From Gnetum montanum (Eukaryota > Streptophyta > Gnetopsida > Gnetales > Gnetaceae), in assembly GCA_015680685.1 (NCBI GenBank), contig MNCI01034797.1:112448-176447 (forward strand): a DNA stretch of 64,000 nt, written 5' to 3'. This document shows, piece after piece, positions 20,661-33,757 of the stretch. The notes beneath the pieces were generated by a model, which searched no databases, was not told the DNA's origin, and worked only from the letters and a program-made list of their open reading frames with translations. Within the stretch, counting starts at the first letter, position 1. Every line of letters begins with the position of its first letter. The translations under genes and the position numbers were made by a program.

Positions 20661-23599
20661 ATGTTATATTGATAAAATTGGTAGAACTTTCTCCATTAGA
20701 TTGAAAAAGTACTTGAAAGAAAAAATTAAATAGATTTTGAAAATCACCTCTTATAGAACTTATAGAAAATGATAGATCCTTTAGAAATTATTAATGGATA
20801 AAAGGTAATAATAAATTTCTTTGTGTAATGGATATATTTGTAAGTTAAAAAGTTTTCTATTTTAACAAAAATTAAGCAATCTAGAAATTCACTTAAAAAT
20901 CCTACTTAGTTTAATCTTTTCACTTATTAAATTTTCTTTTCTTTTTCTTTTTAAATAGTTTGAAGTATGTTCTATGCATATACAAATTTGTTGCCTTATA
21001 TGTTAGAAGTTGTGATTTCAATTATGATTACTATATCATTATACTATCCGTTTCTTTTTCCCTCTTAAAATTTTTATATTTTTGACTAATTTTTTGATTT
21101 ATTTTATTTTAATATTATTTTTTAAAATAATTATTTTACTTTTTCTAATAAGTACAGAACTAAAAACCTTTGTATCACCTACTTACTCTACCCTTCTATT
21201 CATACTACTTTTTCCTCTACAATTAGCTAAGTTTATTTTAGCCATTATATATCTTAAATATTTTTTATTTTCTTTTCTTTCTTCCTATTTTTCCCTAAAA
21301 CTAGTTGTTTTTATTAAAGTTATTATATCTCTAAATTTTTTCCATTTTTATTTTTTCGTACAAGTAGCCATTTTCAAAATACTAACCATTAACTTCTACA
21401 TCTTAAGTAACCAATAAATACAATGCTATTTATTCTCTATTCAACCCTTGAGAAAATAATTATAACTAATGATGAATATAGTATGATTTGAAATAACTTG
21501 CAAAAAAAAATATCTAAGCCATAGATGATACAATAAATTAAAGATATATAATAAAACTAATTAATATATAATGGTGATAATAGTTAGCTCATGCCTATAA
21601 ATAATTAATATTAATGTTAAAGTTATAAGACTATGTCTTTAAATAAATACATTGAAATAAAAAATGATTAAAAAACTATCAATATTAATAATCATCATCT
21701 AAATTATCCTCTATAGTATCATTAGAATCAATCAGATTCTTTTATTTAAAGGAAATGACTTTCATTAAAGTATTTTCTTTTCTTTCTTAAAAGTAATGGA
21801 AGTATCACCTTCCCATCTACTAACAAGTCTTAAAACCTTAGGTGCAAGATCCTCTATTAAATAAGCTTGAAATATTACTTACATCATACTTCTAGTACTT
21901 GTCTCTACTAAATCAAAATTATAGCTAGCAATATCAGTTTGTACCTGAGACTGAGTCTTGTCCCATCTCTAAGATTGTACATAATAAATAATTAATCTAA
22001 TCATTACATGGGTTATTTGAAGAATAAATTAAATCACTTAAAAATCCTTAAGCAAATAAAACTCTTATAAAGCATATGAAATGACTTGAATTACATAAGT
22101 AACTTATAATCTTATTAACAATTCCTTGTTTAACAAATTAATGCCTGTTAAGCCTTAATTCAACATTACATCAAAGATTTTTAAAAAAACCATATTCATG
22201 CCTAAAATAAAAGTATTCATTGACTGATCAAAATATGAAATGCAATACATCAAGAATAGTTAATCTTCTAATCAATATTAATCCTTCTTCCAATACCTTC
22301 TTGTCATCCTCCAATACCTTTAATGTATAGGAAGGCAACTTGGATCTTGATGAGTGACAAGTATTCCCAACACCCAACCATATAAGTTACAAGCCTACAC
22401 ATATGACCAAATCATAATCCATAGATGATAAAATATAAGTATATTAGTCAGTTGATGATAAGTTCATGACCATTATCTTTTCACTAAAGCTAGCAAGGAT
22501 CAAAATGTATGGGTTAAATCTAAGTGAGATATATGATTATCTGATGTTAAATTTTTCTTAGAATACTAATGTAGAACATAGTGAATTAAATATAAATTTC
22601 ATTAACTAAAAACAATGTAAATGTGAAATAATTCTAGCCTAATGATGATAAGTACACATTCCTTACTTGCTAGACATGCCCTAGGCTAATATAACTATTA
22701 TTGCAATTAGCATGTGACTAGCTACTAAGTGAATCAACCTTAGCCACTATTTGGATACCAAATAATTATATTTATGTCCTCAAAATCAATCGTACTTATT
22801 CTACCAATTAAACAATAGACATTGATAGCTAAAAAAATTGGAAATGAAATTTGCATAGAAAAGTAAATCTAATATAAGTTAAATGCTACAATGATGTGAA
22901 AGAATCTAGATTTTTATTACCAATCATAAAATACATCTAGGTACAATCCTCTCAAATAAAGATACTAGACAACTATTAATCACCACACTACAGGAACTCA
23001 CAACTAACTTTAAGTTTATGAAAACAAACTATAAGAATTTTTTAATATTTAACAAGATAGTAAGCTTGTATATATAAGGATAACCATGGTCTAGTACATC
23101 ACATCTATGACATTATATGTTGAGCTACAGTATCGTATTTATGAAATCATAGATATGATATTGCAAACATTGCAAAAAGGTAATTTATCATACCCTCACG
23201 TTTGACTATAAATTCATCCTTGAGTTAAAAATAAATAAAAATAAAGCTATTACAAAAATGTGGGGTCTTATAGACTTAATGACATGTTCAAATATACATG
23301 ACACAAGTGAGTGACTTTGAGTGCTACATTTTGATTTAAGTAAATTACAAAGATATTACATAAAGCATGACTGATAATCTTTGTTTACAATTCAAAATTT
23401 AAAACAAAAATTAAAGCTTTTTGTGGTCTACAAAAATGTTATTGTAGCTCATGTTATTCCTAGTGGTGGTGGCTCCTACTACATAGTAGTTCTTAGGATT
23501 TATTTCATTTATTATTTAGCTTTTTAAATTTATATTGACTTAGTAAGGCTCTTAACTTTTTGTCTTTTGTTCTAGGATCATGAATGATCTAGACTAATT
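20661..23599. other. Unassigned AT-rich sequence
   Basis: Long AT-rich region including a pyrimidine-rich stretch (20930-21420) that gives a spurious hydrophobic 111-codon ORF. I recognise no domain, LTR end or RNA gene. Part may be the 3' end of the minus-strand remnant to its right. Confidence 0.35.
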
Positions 23600-26238
23600 G
23601 ATCGGTGGCTTCCAAGGACATGATAACTATCGAAACAATTCAATTTTTCTTCCATATTATGCTACAAATTAGGTACTTGCAACCTCAAAATCCTTGCCTT
23701 GTTTTTTATTTTATTTTTTGATAATTGATCACTATCCAAGCCAAGTTTGCTACTACATCATTTTGACCTTGATAATTGGCTTTTACCACATGGAGTTCAA
23801 AATTGGTAACATGTTGCTTCTATTGAGTATCCTTTTTATCTATGAACTCCTTTTTATATATTAAATATATTGTGGCTAGTTGTTGTTCTAATTAGTTATA
23901 GATTTACCTACTATCAACATGGCTAAGTTGACATAGCACAAATTTTCCAAATCCATATTTTCTAGCAAATATTGGATTTGTAGATTCTTATTTTTAAGCT
24001 CTACTTGATGCATCAAGATGAGGCTATCTAGAATAGATTGCTAGTCAAGGTGAGGCTATTACATTTTTGAATTTATCTTAGCTTTATCCATCTATATTTC
24101 CTTCTTGTTAACTTATTTATATATTCCCACATTATCTCTAAAATTTTCTTTAATATTTTCATGTTTCTTGGCCTTATTTTTCCATACATTAATTTCAATT
24201 ATAGAATTTTGACATATTTGCATAATTCCTTCATTGATAAGATCCTATTTTCCTAGGTAAATTAGTTGATGTCTAGGTTGATATAAGCAAACTTCTACCT
24301 TAGATTAATGATGCTCTCTTTAAGAATATGCTTTTCTTTTTTAACATTAATTAACCTTAGATTCTTAGCACCAATTTTCTTATTCTCCTTTTATAGTGCA
24401 ATAATGAATTTTGTGTGAGCATAGGTTTGTGCATCAACAACTAATGCATTCCATGTTTCTTTTCTTTCTTTATTTCAAGTTATTTTTTCCTAGATATCAT
24501 TTAATATATTTGGTATTCTTGAAACTATGGTATTTTCTCCAAAGATATATATTTACCATGATCTTTTTTCTCTAAGTTGAGTTGAGCTAGCTACTTCTAT
24601 AATCCTTGTACTTATCCATTTATATGTTGCATTTTGTTCTTTGAAATGGTCATCATTTCCTTGATTAAAATTCATTTACACTAGACTACAATGATATACA
24701 AAAAATATCAAAGAGATTCTACATGATTTTTGTTGTCTATAGTAGTTTGTCCAATGCATCTTCATGCTCTACCAGAGACATTATTTGCTTTCCTTTTCCT
24801 TTATTTTTTTTCTAATGTTCCTGATAGATTTTGAACATCTTTAGCTCCTAAAATATTATATAGTAAAAAATGAAACTATTAAGAGATTTCTTAATATGGT
24901 CAGTTATTACTTTTGCTACTCCTTATGCATGCTTATGTTGCATAATAATATTGATGGCTTCATTTTAAATCCCTAGGGTCACTTGAAAGGATGTGTTGTT
25001 TCTAGATATTTGTTGTGTCAAGTCATCTTTCTTAGCCTGTAAAGAAACTTGATCACTGGCTAACCCTATAGACACTACAAGTTGATTAGGATTCTCTCTT
25101 ACTTAGTACATGCTATCTCATCTTATTATTTCATCTATTTGCTATAGATGGCTCATGGGTGGTCTATAATTCTTTTTTAGAGTTGGTGGAGCACTCAGTC
25201 ATGCTTGTTTAGCTATTGGTTTGATCCATTATATTCTTCTTGCTCTATCCGTATAGTTGGAATATTGGCTGCTAGAAGTGATCTTGTTATTACTTTAATG
25301 CTTGATGGTTTCTCCACTTAATCTTTCTTCAAAGCCACTAGTTTGGAGATCTTAGTATATAATGCATTTTTGGCCTTTTTGAGGACATCATTAGTATATC
25401 CCAAAGTGCTCATCTATCTACACAACTTCTAGATAAGGTAGGAAAATGAAAATATAGGCTTTTCTATTTTCTTGTCCTCGAATCTCCTTTGAATCTTCAA
25501 TATTAGCAAATAAGTCATATCAGGTTAAACATTTTCCATCAAAATGGTACTTCCTATAGTAGCATATGTTGAAATTTAGCTTAGCCTCTTGGTTGAAAAA
25601 CCATGATATGTGTTGGTTTTAAAGTAAATCTTCTCAATGTAGAATACCCATTATATGTTTTCTCCATTGTTCCATAGGCTTCTTATAATCAAAGATTTCT
25701 AGCATTTGTGCTAGATCTTGTAGATCTTTGTACAATGTTGGCTATGATATTTGTCAAATTAATTACCTTAGAAATTGTATCTACTAAATAAGGCACTCTT
25801 ACATCTTCAATCTTTACTATTGCATCATATTATCAATGGTGTTTAAATTAATGTCTCCCCCACATACCATTCAATATTGTTATAGATTTTAGGTCAAATC
25901 GATAATGCTTGTAACTATTCATGAATCTCTATAGGTGTAAACTTCATAAATAGACTAAAATTAAGTTCTACAATTATTTCAAACATGATGGATTTGTCAT
26001 TGATGACTTGTAGATAACCATCTATAAGTATTAGACATTGGCAAGGTTCTAGAGGTTTTGTAGCCTTTGCTTATATAGAATACCCTATGACTATTGTTGG
26101 CTATAAAATGGAGTAGGATTAAGCTTCCTACTCCTCAATAGGAGTTTGATCTTTACCTTATCCTCAACCTCTTCCTCTTAGTCTTTTTTCTCTAGACTAT
26201 GATGGTCATCTAGCTTCAAGGTCTTTTTTTGGTGGCAT
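23600..26238 (-). pseudogene. Unidentified long minus-strand ORF remnant H (coiled-coil C-terminal part)
   Basis: From the ATG at 26238 (MPPKKRP) a protein-like reading can be followed across frame changes to about 23600. Stretches that look coding include IMFEIIVELNFSLFMKF, SSIKVITRSLLAANIPTI and NFNMCYYRKYHFDGKC. The second half is rich in Lys, Glu and Leu and coiled-coil-like (for example INVKKEKHILKESIINL). No retrotransposon enzyme motif is visible and I cannot name the family. The MPPKK start and the pol-free setting recall the extra ORFs of the other elements here. It ends just before the gypsy gag of G on the opposite strand. LTRs for it were not found. Confidence 0.35.
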
Positions 26239-26599
26239 CGACAATCATAAAGAACTTGGATTATCCAAAAATTCAAAAAAAAAAATATTACTTGCTCATA
26301 ACCTCTCATTCTATTTTAAGTGTTGATTAAAACTACAAAATATGATAAAATTTATTTTTAATTAAGATTGCAGTGTTGGGATTTTGTCATTTTTTTAAAA
26401 ACCCCCAATTTTAAAAATTCTCTAATTTCAAAGGTTTTTTGGAATTAAAAAAAATTTAAGATTAATAATCCTATCACTTAATCCATATCTATTGATTATG
26501 AATTAAAATCTATAGATTTTTATCCTTGTGATTTTTCATCTCCTTCTATGACATTTCTTTTGATGCATCATGTCATAAATTTTAACATCATGTTAATTT
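26239..26599. other. Unassigned AT-rich sequence before G gag
   Basis: Contains poly-A (about 26275) and poly-C/T runs but no recognised PBS or LTR end for element G. Confidence 0.35.
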
Positions 26600-28622
26600 T
26601 CTATGCTAAACCTATGCCTAACTAAATGATTATCTACTGACATTTTTTATGAGCCTTTACCTTATTTACTAAAATTTAGAACATTGATAACAACCTTATT
26701 CATTTTTATGATCATGATAAGATAGTTACATCATGGCATCCTTATCCAATTTAAACTTTTTTAGTCTTTTCAAGCTTATTAATATGAGGTGAAATCAAGG
26801 ATTTTCTGGAGGACTCAACTAATAGAATTCTAATATTGCCTATGCTAAAAGGGAACTTAGCCATATTCATACACTAAAAATTTTCAAGATGTTTTTACCA
26901 TATGATCTTATTAATGATCTATCTCATATTTTGCTAAATCTAGACAATTTCATTAAGCTTGATCCTATTGAAAAAAACAAGTTTCTGAATTTATCATGAA
27001 GCAAGAAAAAAATCAATAAAAGCTCTATTTATAGATAGAAGAAGCTAGGATAAAGGCTATCTTGGAGAAACTACCTAATTCTAACATCACTATTAGAAGA
27101 AAAAGACCAAGGATAACCATAGGCTATAATATTTATCTAACTAACAAAGATGATGAACAACTAGCTAAACTTATAAATAGATCCAATTTTACTATCTTAC
27201 CATATGCATAACATTAATTTCATAGGTACATACTGTTAGCATGTTAGCTAGCTCTACTTCCATACTTAATAAACGTTTTTCTTCTAAAAATAATAACAAC
27301 ATGCATTCTTTCTTTCATCTTCAAATTCATTTTTAGGTCATCCTATCCCATTTTTAATCCTTAGCAACTATCCTACCATTTCCATTAATTCCATTCCTAT
27401 GACTATTATTGATTCTATGTTTAATGCATGCCAACCTAATTACATACCACCTACTTTTCCATGCCCTTATTACCTTATATCATTTGGCATACTTATCTCT
27501 ATAGTGAATGGACCTGCTATGCATCAATAGCTTATTTCACTAGTAGTTGTATCATCACTTGGGATATATTTTTTTGGGATTGATCTACAACTTTTAGCAT
27601 TATCGAATGATGTAATGTCATGCTTCCAAAGTAGTTAAGATAAGATAATAAAGATCTTAGCTATGCAAGGTGTCTCACCAATTTCTTTAAATTAGGTCAT
27701 TAATGATCATATCAATCCATCAGTACCAATGCTTATCTTATTGAAGGGTGTTTCACTACCAACACTTACTAAGTATAATGAAGAAATACAAGATTCCATG
27801 AATCATGTAGTAACATTAAAAAATGGATGCATGCTTCTTACTTATCCCCATATTATGCTTAGATACTTCTCTAATTCACTTTTTGAAAGAGCACCTGAAT
27901 GATATAGATCCTTGGAAAATGGTTCAATCTTTTTCATAGAATAATTACTAGCTACTTTCATTAAGTGCTTTAAGTTCAACATACCACAAAGTAGTAGTTT
28001 TATGTCCTTTGTGGCTATTAAGCAAGATTCTAATGAGTCTATTAATAAGTTTATCTTTTGACGAATAGAAACTTCTACAAAGATGGCTTATCACCTAGAA
28101 GAATATCATTCTTATGATATCTTTGAAGTTATAGTAATTTACTACATTCAAAAGAGTATGACTTATCATGAAGCTAATTCTTTAAATGACTTATTCCTAG
28201 ATGCTAAGCACATTGAAGAAGCTATCATTCAACATGTTGACTAAGAATTATTAGTAATATGAAACAAAACTAACAAAAGTATCCAAATAGGAAAAGGAAT
28301 AAATAACTTTATAGAACATCTCTTCTATTTCAAAGGGGTATGACAACATCTCTCTCCCTTCTTCATCATCTTCAAATAAGTAGAAATTAGTATACTAAAA
28401 TACCCATGAGATATTCTTTTCTCCTCAACACTCTTCTTAGGAATGATCATTTAAAGAGAAAGTGGGTGTCTAATCAAAGAAGGGCATAATATCAACAGAT
28501 GTAGTTGATAGTAATGGATCCTTCTTAGAGATAGAAAGGGGATCTTGAAATTTTAAAATGGAATAACTATAGAAAATACTGATACTATCATAAATCTACT
28601 AAACATGACATGAATAACGGGG
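26600..28622 (+). pseudogene. Gypsy gag of element G, first part (degenerate)
   Basis: The plus frames give LPNSNITIRRKRPRIT...IYLTNKDD (about 27090-27160), a Pro/Tyr-rich stretch, HVVTLKNGCMLL...MLRYFSNSLFERAPE-stop-YRSLENGSI (about 27800-27935), and finally NYRKY-stop-YYHKSTKHDMNN (about 28570-28616). This is the retrotransposon gag domain ('LFxxSLxGxAxEWYRSLPxGSI') followed by the start of the 'YCxYHxxxGHDTExC' zinc-binding box, as in Tat/Ogre-type plant gypsy elements. The closely related gag of F lies at 44650-46760. The G frame stops abruptly where F begins at 28623 and resumes at 48327. The 5' LTR of G was not identified. Confidence 0.65.
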
Positions 28623-29912
28623 TGTTGTGATAAAGATCATTGTAATATGAAATCCATCACAATCTAACATGAAATTAATCCAAAAAATCTTGTGGTCATC
28701 AAAAAGTCTAAAAAAACTAATTTTCAATTAATTTTCTTAAATCAAAAGAGAACATAAAGATCATTCAAAAAATCCAACATTTTGAGACAAGTATTTTAAA
28801 CAAATGCTAATGGATAGAAAGTAGAAAATATTATGCATGGAATAGCTAGTGAAATTAGAATGGATAGGAAATGCATATGCATCATGAAAGAAAATAGGAA
28901 AATGCATTTGGCTAGTAGTAAAAGTAGTTGAAATAGAGCATTGATTAAAATAGATTTGAGTTGTTAAGTTGTATCTAAAAGAAAAGCACTAGAAATAGAT
29001 ATAGAAATGCTAGTACTAGAGAAAAATGTAGTGGAAAAATTAAAATTACCAAGTGAAAATAAGATAAGGAACTTGCTATAAATATCCTGGAAGTGAATCA
29101 ACAATTAGAGGCATCTGATAAGAAGTTGTATTACCCTGTTCTTTCTTTGATGCATGCACCTAATGTAGATCTAACAAGAACATTGTAGATTTTGCAGTTA
29201 ATAGACAAAAGAGTTCAATTACATTGGTGTATTAACTTGATTTCAAAATATTTCTCCATGTGTTAGGAGAACAACATGAAGGGAATATAAAAGTATTAAT
29301 AGGGAAGAGAAAGAGAAATCCAAGGAGCTAATATTCTCTAGTGAGAGGAAAATTTTCCTGCAATGAGGTAGAGTCTTTAGAGAAATTTTCAAAATCCCTA
29401 AGGAAGGAAAAGACTAATATTTGAGAAGCCAATCAAATGCTAATCCCTTTCTATTTAAGGCCATCCTTCTATTTATAGGCTGAAAATGCCTCGTATATTA
29501 TGATGAACAAAGCATTAGGATCCATAGAATCTTCTTGAACATTCTAGAATGTTTTGAATAGGATAATCAATGTGAGAATTGATGTCAAATGTTAAAAGTA
29601 GGATTGACATTAAACATTAAAGATCTAGTTGAAGTTTAGAATTGATGAATTAATTTTCTAAAAAACTAAGTCGAGATCAATGTAGGAGATGATCCTAAAA
29701 TTTAAAACTGGAATCCATAGAAGAAAAACAAAAATGATGCTAAAAATGATATGAAATGTCACTTCTAGTGAGAGCCAGATATAGAGACCAAAAATTACAT
29801 TGTAGATGACACAAGATAAATATGGGCTCTTGAAGATGAATTTGAGTTGAGAAGCCATAGAATGTATCTAGAACTCTAACTTATGTAGAAAAAATCCAAG
29901 TTAGATACAACA
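28623..29912 (-). repeat. 3' LTR of F (1290 bp)
   Basis: On the minus strand it begins TGTTGTATC after the polypurine tract and ends CACAACA. It aligns with 47035-48326 throughout, for example TATGCATGGAATAGCT and the 'ttgagacaag' and 'aatgctaatg' phrases at equal spacing. Confidence 0.85.
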
Positions 29913-29932
29913 TTGCCCCCTTTTAATGGATG
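29913..29932 (-). other. Polypurine tract of F
   Basis: The minus strand reads CATTAAAAGGGGGCAA directly before the TGTTGTATC LTR start. This sets the orientation of F. Confidence 0.75.
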
Positions 29933-30957
29933 TTGCTAAAAAGTTAAAGGAGAATCAATTAAGAAAAGACACAATCTAGGTATGTACAAGAGAATTCAAT
30001 AAAGAAAGATGATAGCAGAGAAAAGCCATAGAAATGGTGCATGCCTAGATCCTAGAAAGGATACATATAAAATGAAAATATAGTGCTTCCTAACCCACTC
30101 AATTTTCTTAGTCACATCCTCACTAGAGTAAAGCAATGACACTCATTTTTCATCACTAATGTAGAAAATCAAAAGAGAAATGGATAAAGAAAGAAAGAAA
30201 GATAGTGGAAAGAAAAAAGAGAAAGCAATAAGGGTAGGGAAAAGCATGTTATGAACATCACTAATACACTAATGGTGGGTTTCTATGTCAAAGAAGTGGG
30301 ACATGGCTAGATCCCTAATACTAACCTCTCCCTTAAAACACTCATGCAAATTTCATACTCCTTATGTCACTCTACACTCGACACTCCCTAACTATATTAG
30401 AGAAGAGATAATCATTTAACCTTAATAATGCTAAACAAAGAGAGAAATGAAAATATATTGTAAGAGGGATGAGATAAAGAAGAGCTAAATATAGTATAAT
30501 TTATTAAAAATTATAGTATGCCAAAACAATAAGCAAAAAAGAAAGGAAAGAAAAGAGAATATCCCTCATACACTAGTCATGAGGATGACGTTATGTCATA
30601 GAAGTGGACCATGGCTAAATCCTTCACATTATATGATTAAAAAGAATGCAGCATATACTATTGAAGTAATTCCTTCCTATTTCACTTAATAATATACTTA
30701 TCACACCCTCACATTAAGTAATGAGATATTCAATGATTCAAAAACCTCATTGTTTGTACTAAGCACATAAAGTAGAATGAGATAGATAGCATAGGGAAAT
30801 ATGAAGAAAATCATAAAATAAATAATTGAATATGAGATAGAGGGGGAGGTAGATGCAAAATAATATAAGCAAAAAATAATTAAAGAAAACTTGTTATCTT
30901 GATGTAGCATAAGAGCTCATGAAGAGTAAACTACCACTAGGATAATACTCTAATAAT
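29933..30957. other. 3' non-coding part of F internal region
   Basis: AT- and purine-rich with GAAAGAAAGA-type runs (about 30190-30225 and 30540-30555). Two fragments share the phrase pattern 'acta(a)tg...gtca(a)agaagtgg(g)ac(c)atggcta' (about 30268-30310 and 30570-30617), an old internal duplication. No RT or integrase frame. Confidence 0.45.
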
Positions 30958-31129
30958 TAGTAGGTTCAATACTGTACTTTGGCTATACATAGTAGTACTT
31001 TAGGAAGCTTTTGTTAATAGAATCTAGAAATTGGTGTTCTTCTAGTTTAGAAAAAATGTAGGCACAATTTTGTAGAGATTGAACCAAGGTGAAAGAGTTT
31101 TGTTAAGATGACAAGAAGGAGGGATAAAT

Positions 31130-32110
31130 CAGTGTCTAGCATATGAAACGAGTTGTGTTAAGATGACAAGAAGTCTTAGCTAAGGTGGAAGATTTCAAGG
31201 ATTCATGAAGTCTATAAGACAAACAAAGATGTTTTGGTATTTTCTTGGACATACTAGAAGATCAGTAGATGTCCTAGAGATGAAGGCTCAATTTTAGGCT
31301 AGGAGTCTCATAAAAATAGCAAACATCCCAATTGCTACTAAGATGTCCCAGTTGGGACATCCCAAATGAAACATCCTAATTTTTAGTGAGATGTCCCACC
31401 CGCATGTGGCTAGTTTTTAGTGAGATGTCCCAAGCTCAAAGAGGACATTCCAACTAGCTATTTTCTAGCTATTGCATAAATTCCAAGGAGTATTCGGAAA
31501 GTAAAAGGCTATAAAATATATTGGCATCCTTGTGAAAAAAAGAACAATACAAGCACTGCTCATTGGAATATTCATTGTATACATCAAGTGAATCATTTTG
31601 TTTCTCATTTATCTATCATATGTGAATTATTTTGTGTGAGCTTAAATTACAAGGAATTTGTAAAGTTAGTTACATTCTCTCCTTGATTCTTTTCTCTCAT
31701 TGTACCCTTGTGTGGTTTATGTGCTTCTTGCAAGAAGGCATCTTATGAGCTCATTGGGACTTAATAGGGTTGAGTGCATTTCTAGCAAGAAAACACTCTA
31801 TGTGAAGCTCATGTCATTGTAAAGGTTGTGGAAACCTTAAAATCACATTTTGAGCTTGTTAGGATCTTGTGGGGATGTGTGTGTTTTTGCAAGAAAACAT
31901 TCTGAGTAGAGCTCAAAATTTAGAAAGGTTGTGGTGTTCTCTAAACCATATTTTTTGAAGGAAAAAGGTCTAGAGGTGTGCAATGATTCTACCCTTTGAG
32001 TTTGAAAACACCCAAGTTAGGGAACCCCGTAAATTATGTGTGATTTTGGTTGTCTTGGTTGTTCATATTAGGGAACTTTATCAACCCCCCTCCCAAGTTC
32101 TTAGTCCTCA
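31130..32110 (+). repeat. 5' LTR of C (alignable part)
   Basis: It is homologous to 36547-37676 from the phrase GTTAAGATGACAAGAAGTC onward, for example CATTGGAATATTCATTGTAT in both (31563 and 37131). It ends TCCTCA two bases before the PBS. The first part of the LTR (30958-31130) is too diverged to align. Confidence 0.8.
31330..31516 (+). promoter_or_regulatory. U3 motif array and TATA box, element C LTR
   Basis: Repeated GGGACATCCC/GAGATGTCCC words (at least six between 31340 and 31450) are followed by TATAAAA at 31510-31516. The motif core is the same as in B (GACATC) but the flanking bases are CCC/GGG rather than TTT/AAA. Confidence 0.5.
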
Positions 32111-32112
32111 AG

Positions 32113-32125
32113 TGGTATTGGTGCC
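32113..32125 (+). other. PBS of element C (initiator tRNA-Met type)
   Basis: TGGTATTGGTGCC two bases after the LTR end, compared with the usual TGGTATCAGAGCC. Confidence 0.75.
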
Positions 32126-32167
32126 TGGTACTCTCACTTTTGAAGCTTAACATTTCAAGAGTGAATA

Positions 32168-33757
32168 ATTGAAGGGATATCATATATCAAGACACCAATA
32201 TTTGATGGTATCAACTTCATGTACTAGAAGGCTAGAATGCAAGGATTCTTTGAATCCATGGAGTTTGAAGTCTAGAAGGCCATTCTTGAAGGATACATGC
32301 CACCGATCGACAACACGACAAGCACTACCAAGCTAAGAAGAAAATGGATGCAAATGAAAAAGATAAGTTCATGTTTGATTCAAAAGCAAAAAATTATCTT
32401 TATTATGATTTGAGTAAATATAAATTTAATAGAGTAGCTAGATGCAAAATCATGAAAGAAATTTGGGAAACTCTAGAAGGTACATCTATTGTCAAGCAAT
32501 ATAAGCTTTTAGTGTTACAAAGTATGATAAACTAAAAATGAAATAAGGAAATAAAATTAAGGATTATTTCTCTAGAGCTAATGATTTAGCTGTAGTCATT
32601 CATGGGACAGGAAAAGATTTACCTAAAAGCAATGTTATTATTCAAATGATTAGAAGTTTGTAGCCTAAGTTTAGACCAAAAGTTACAACCACAGAGAAAA
32701 TCAAAGCTTTCTTAGTTCTAAAATTTAAAGAGCTTCAAAGTAGACTAATTGCTTATGAGATGAATCTCATTAGTAAAGGTGCTATCAAGGAAAAGCCTAT
32801 TACACTCACAAGTTCATCAAAGAAGAAGGAGTCATCTGAACATGCAGCAAATAGAGAAGATGAATTGGATTTCTTATCTAGAAGAGTTCAAAGATTACTT
32901 TCACAAAAAGGTAAGAGCTTCAAAAAATCTAGCATCCAAGGTAAGGAAAGAGGTAAGAATTTTAAAAGTATAAATCTTCATGCATCCTCTACAAAATGTT
33001 GGATTTCTAGTATTAGAGGTCATGTGGCCTCTAAATGTCCAAGTGTTTATAGGTTTACAAAGAAAGATCACTCTAAAGCTAATACAAAAAAGAAAAATAT
33101 TTACACAAGTTGAAATGATGAACAAAGTGAAAAAGAAATAGATAACACCTCCTCAAGTTCACATCTTATTTGTATAATCCAATAATAGAAACTAAAAGAC
33201 CTAAAGGAACAATTGAAGAAAGGTATGACTTATTATGGAATGAAATTATATAATTTCAAATTCTATGCATTAAATTGAAGAAGGACTTAAATGATAAATA
33301 TTTAGAGTTATCCCAACTCCATAAAAAATACCTAAATCTCTCACAAGAAAACATAGACCTAAGGGCTAATAATCAAAAACTAACATCCTCAGGTGAGCAA
33401 ATTGTAAAAGAGATTGTAGATACAAAGCTTAGAAATGAGAGACTTGTTAAAGGACAGAAGACCCTTTGAATAGTTTAGGACAAGGAAGAGATCCACATGA
33501 AAAAAGTGGATTATAAAGTCATCAATAATTTGAGGCATACTCAAGCACTTCATCAAAATGGGATTACACTCCAAGGTTTAATCATCATGTTCAAGTAAGA
33601 AAAATTAAGCGTTATTATTGTGGCAAGTTTGAGCATAAATACTCAAATTTCCATTGTCACATGAATACTTGGTCATATAATATAACTCCTTGGTCTTATC
33701 CAAAGGTGCCTAGAAAGAATACCTTGCAGTTCAAAAAAGCATGGAGGATCAAATAAA
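32168..33757 (+). pseudogene. Ty1/copia-type gag of element C (degenerate)
   Basis: It aligns block by block with the gag of B: EGISYIKTPIFDGINFMY (the start codon has become ATT), MQGFFESMEFEV, FDSKAKNYLYYDLSKYKFNR, MKEIWETLEGTSIVKQ. The first knuckle reads CWISSIRGHVASKC, with the second Cys now Ser. A 64-codon stretch at 33275-33469 is a good coiled coil (LNDKYLELSQLHKKYLNLSQ). The second knuckle reads RYYCGKFEHKYSNF, with its first and last Cys lost. The end is near 33757. Two Trp codons of B are TAG here (FMY-stop-KARM, FEV-stop-KAIL). Both knuckles are damaged, so no RNA-binding gag could be made. Confidence 0.75.

Noticed and set aside
21082-21417. 111-codon hydrophobic plus-strand ORF as a membrane protein gene
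   Set aside because: It is a by-product of a pyrimidine-rich, AT-rich stretch: Phe/Ile/Leu runs with no domain, no promoter context and no homologous copy in the window.
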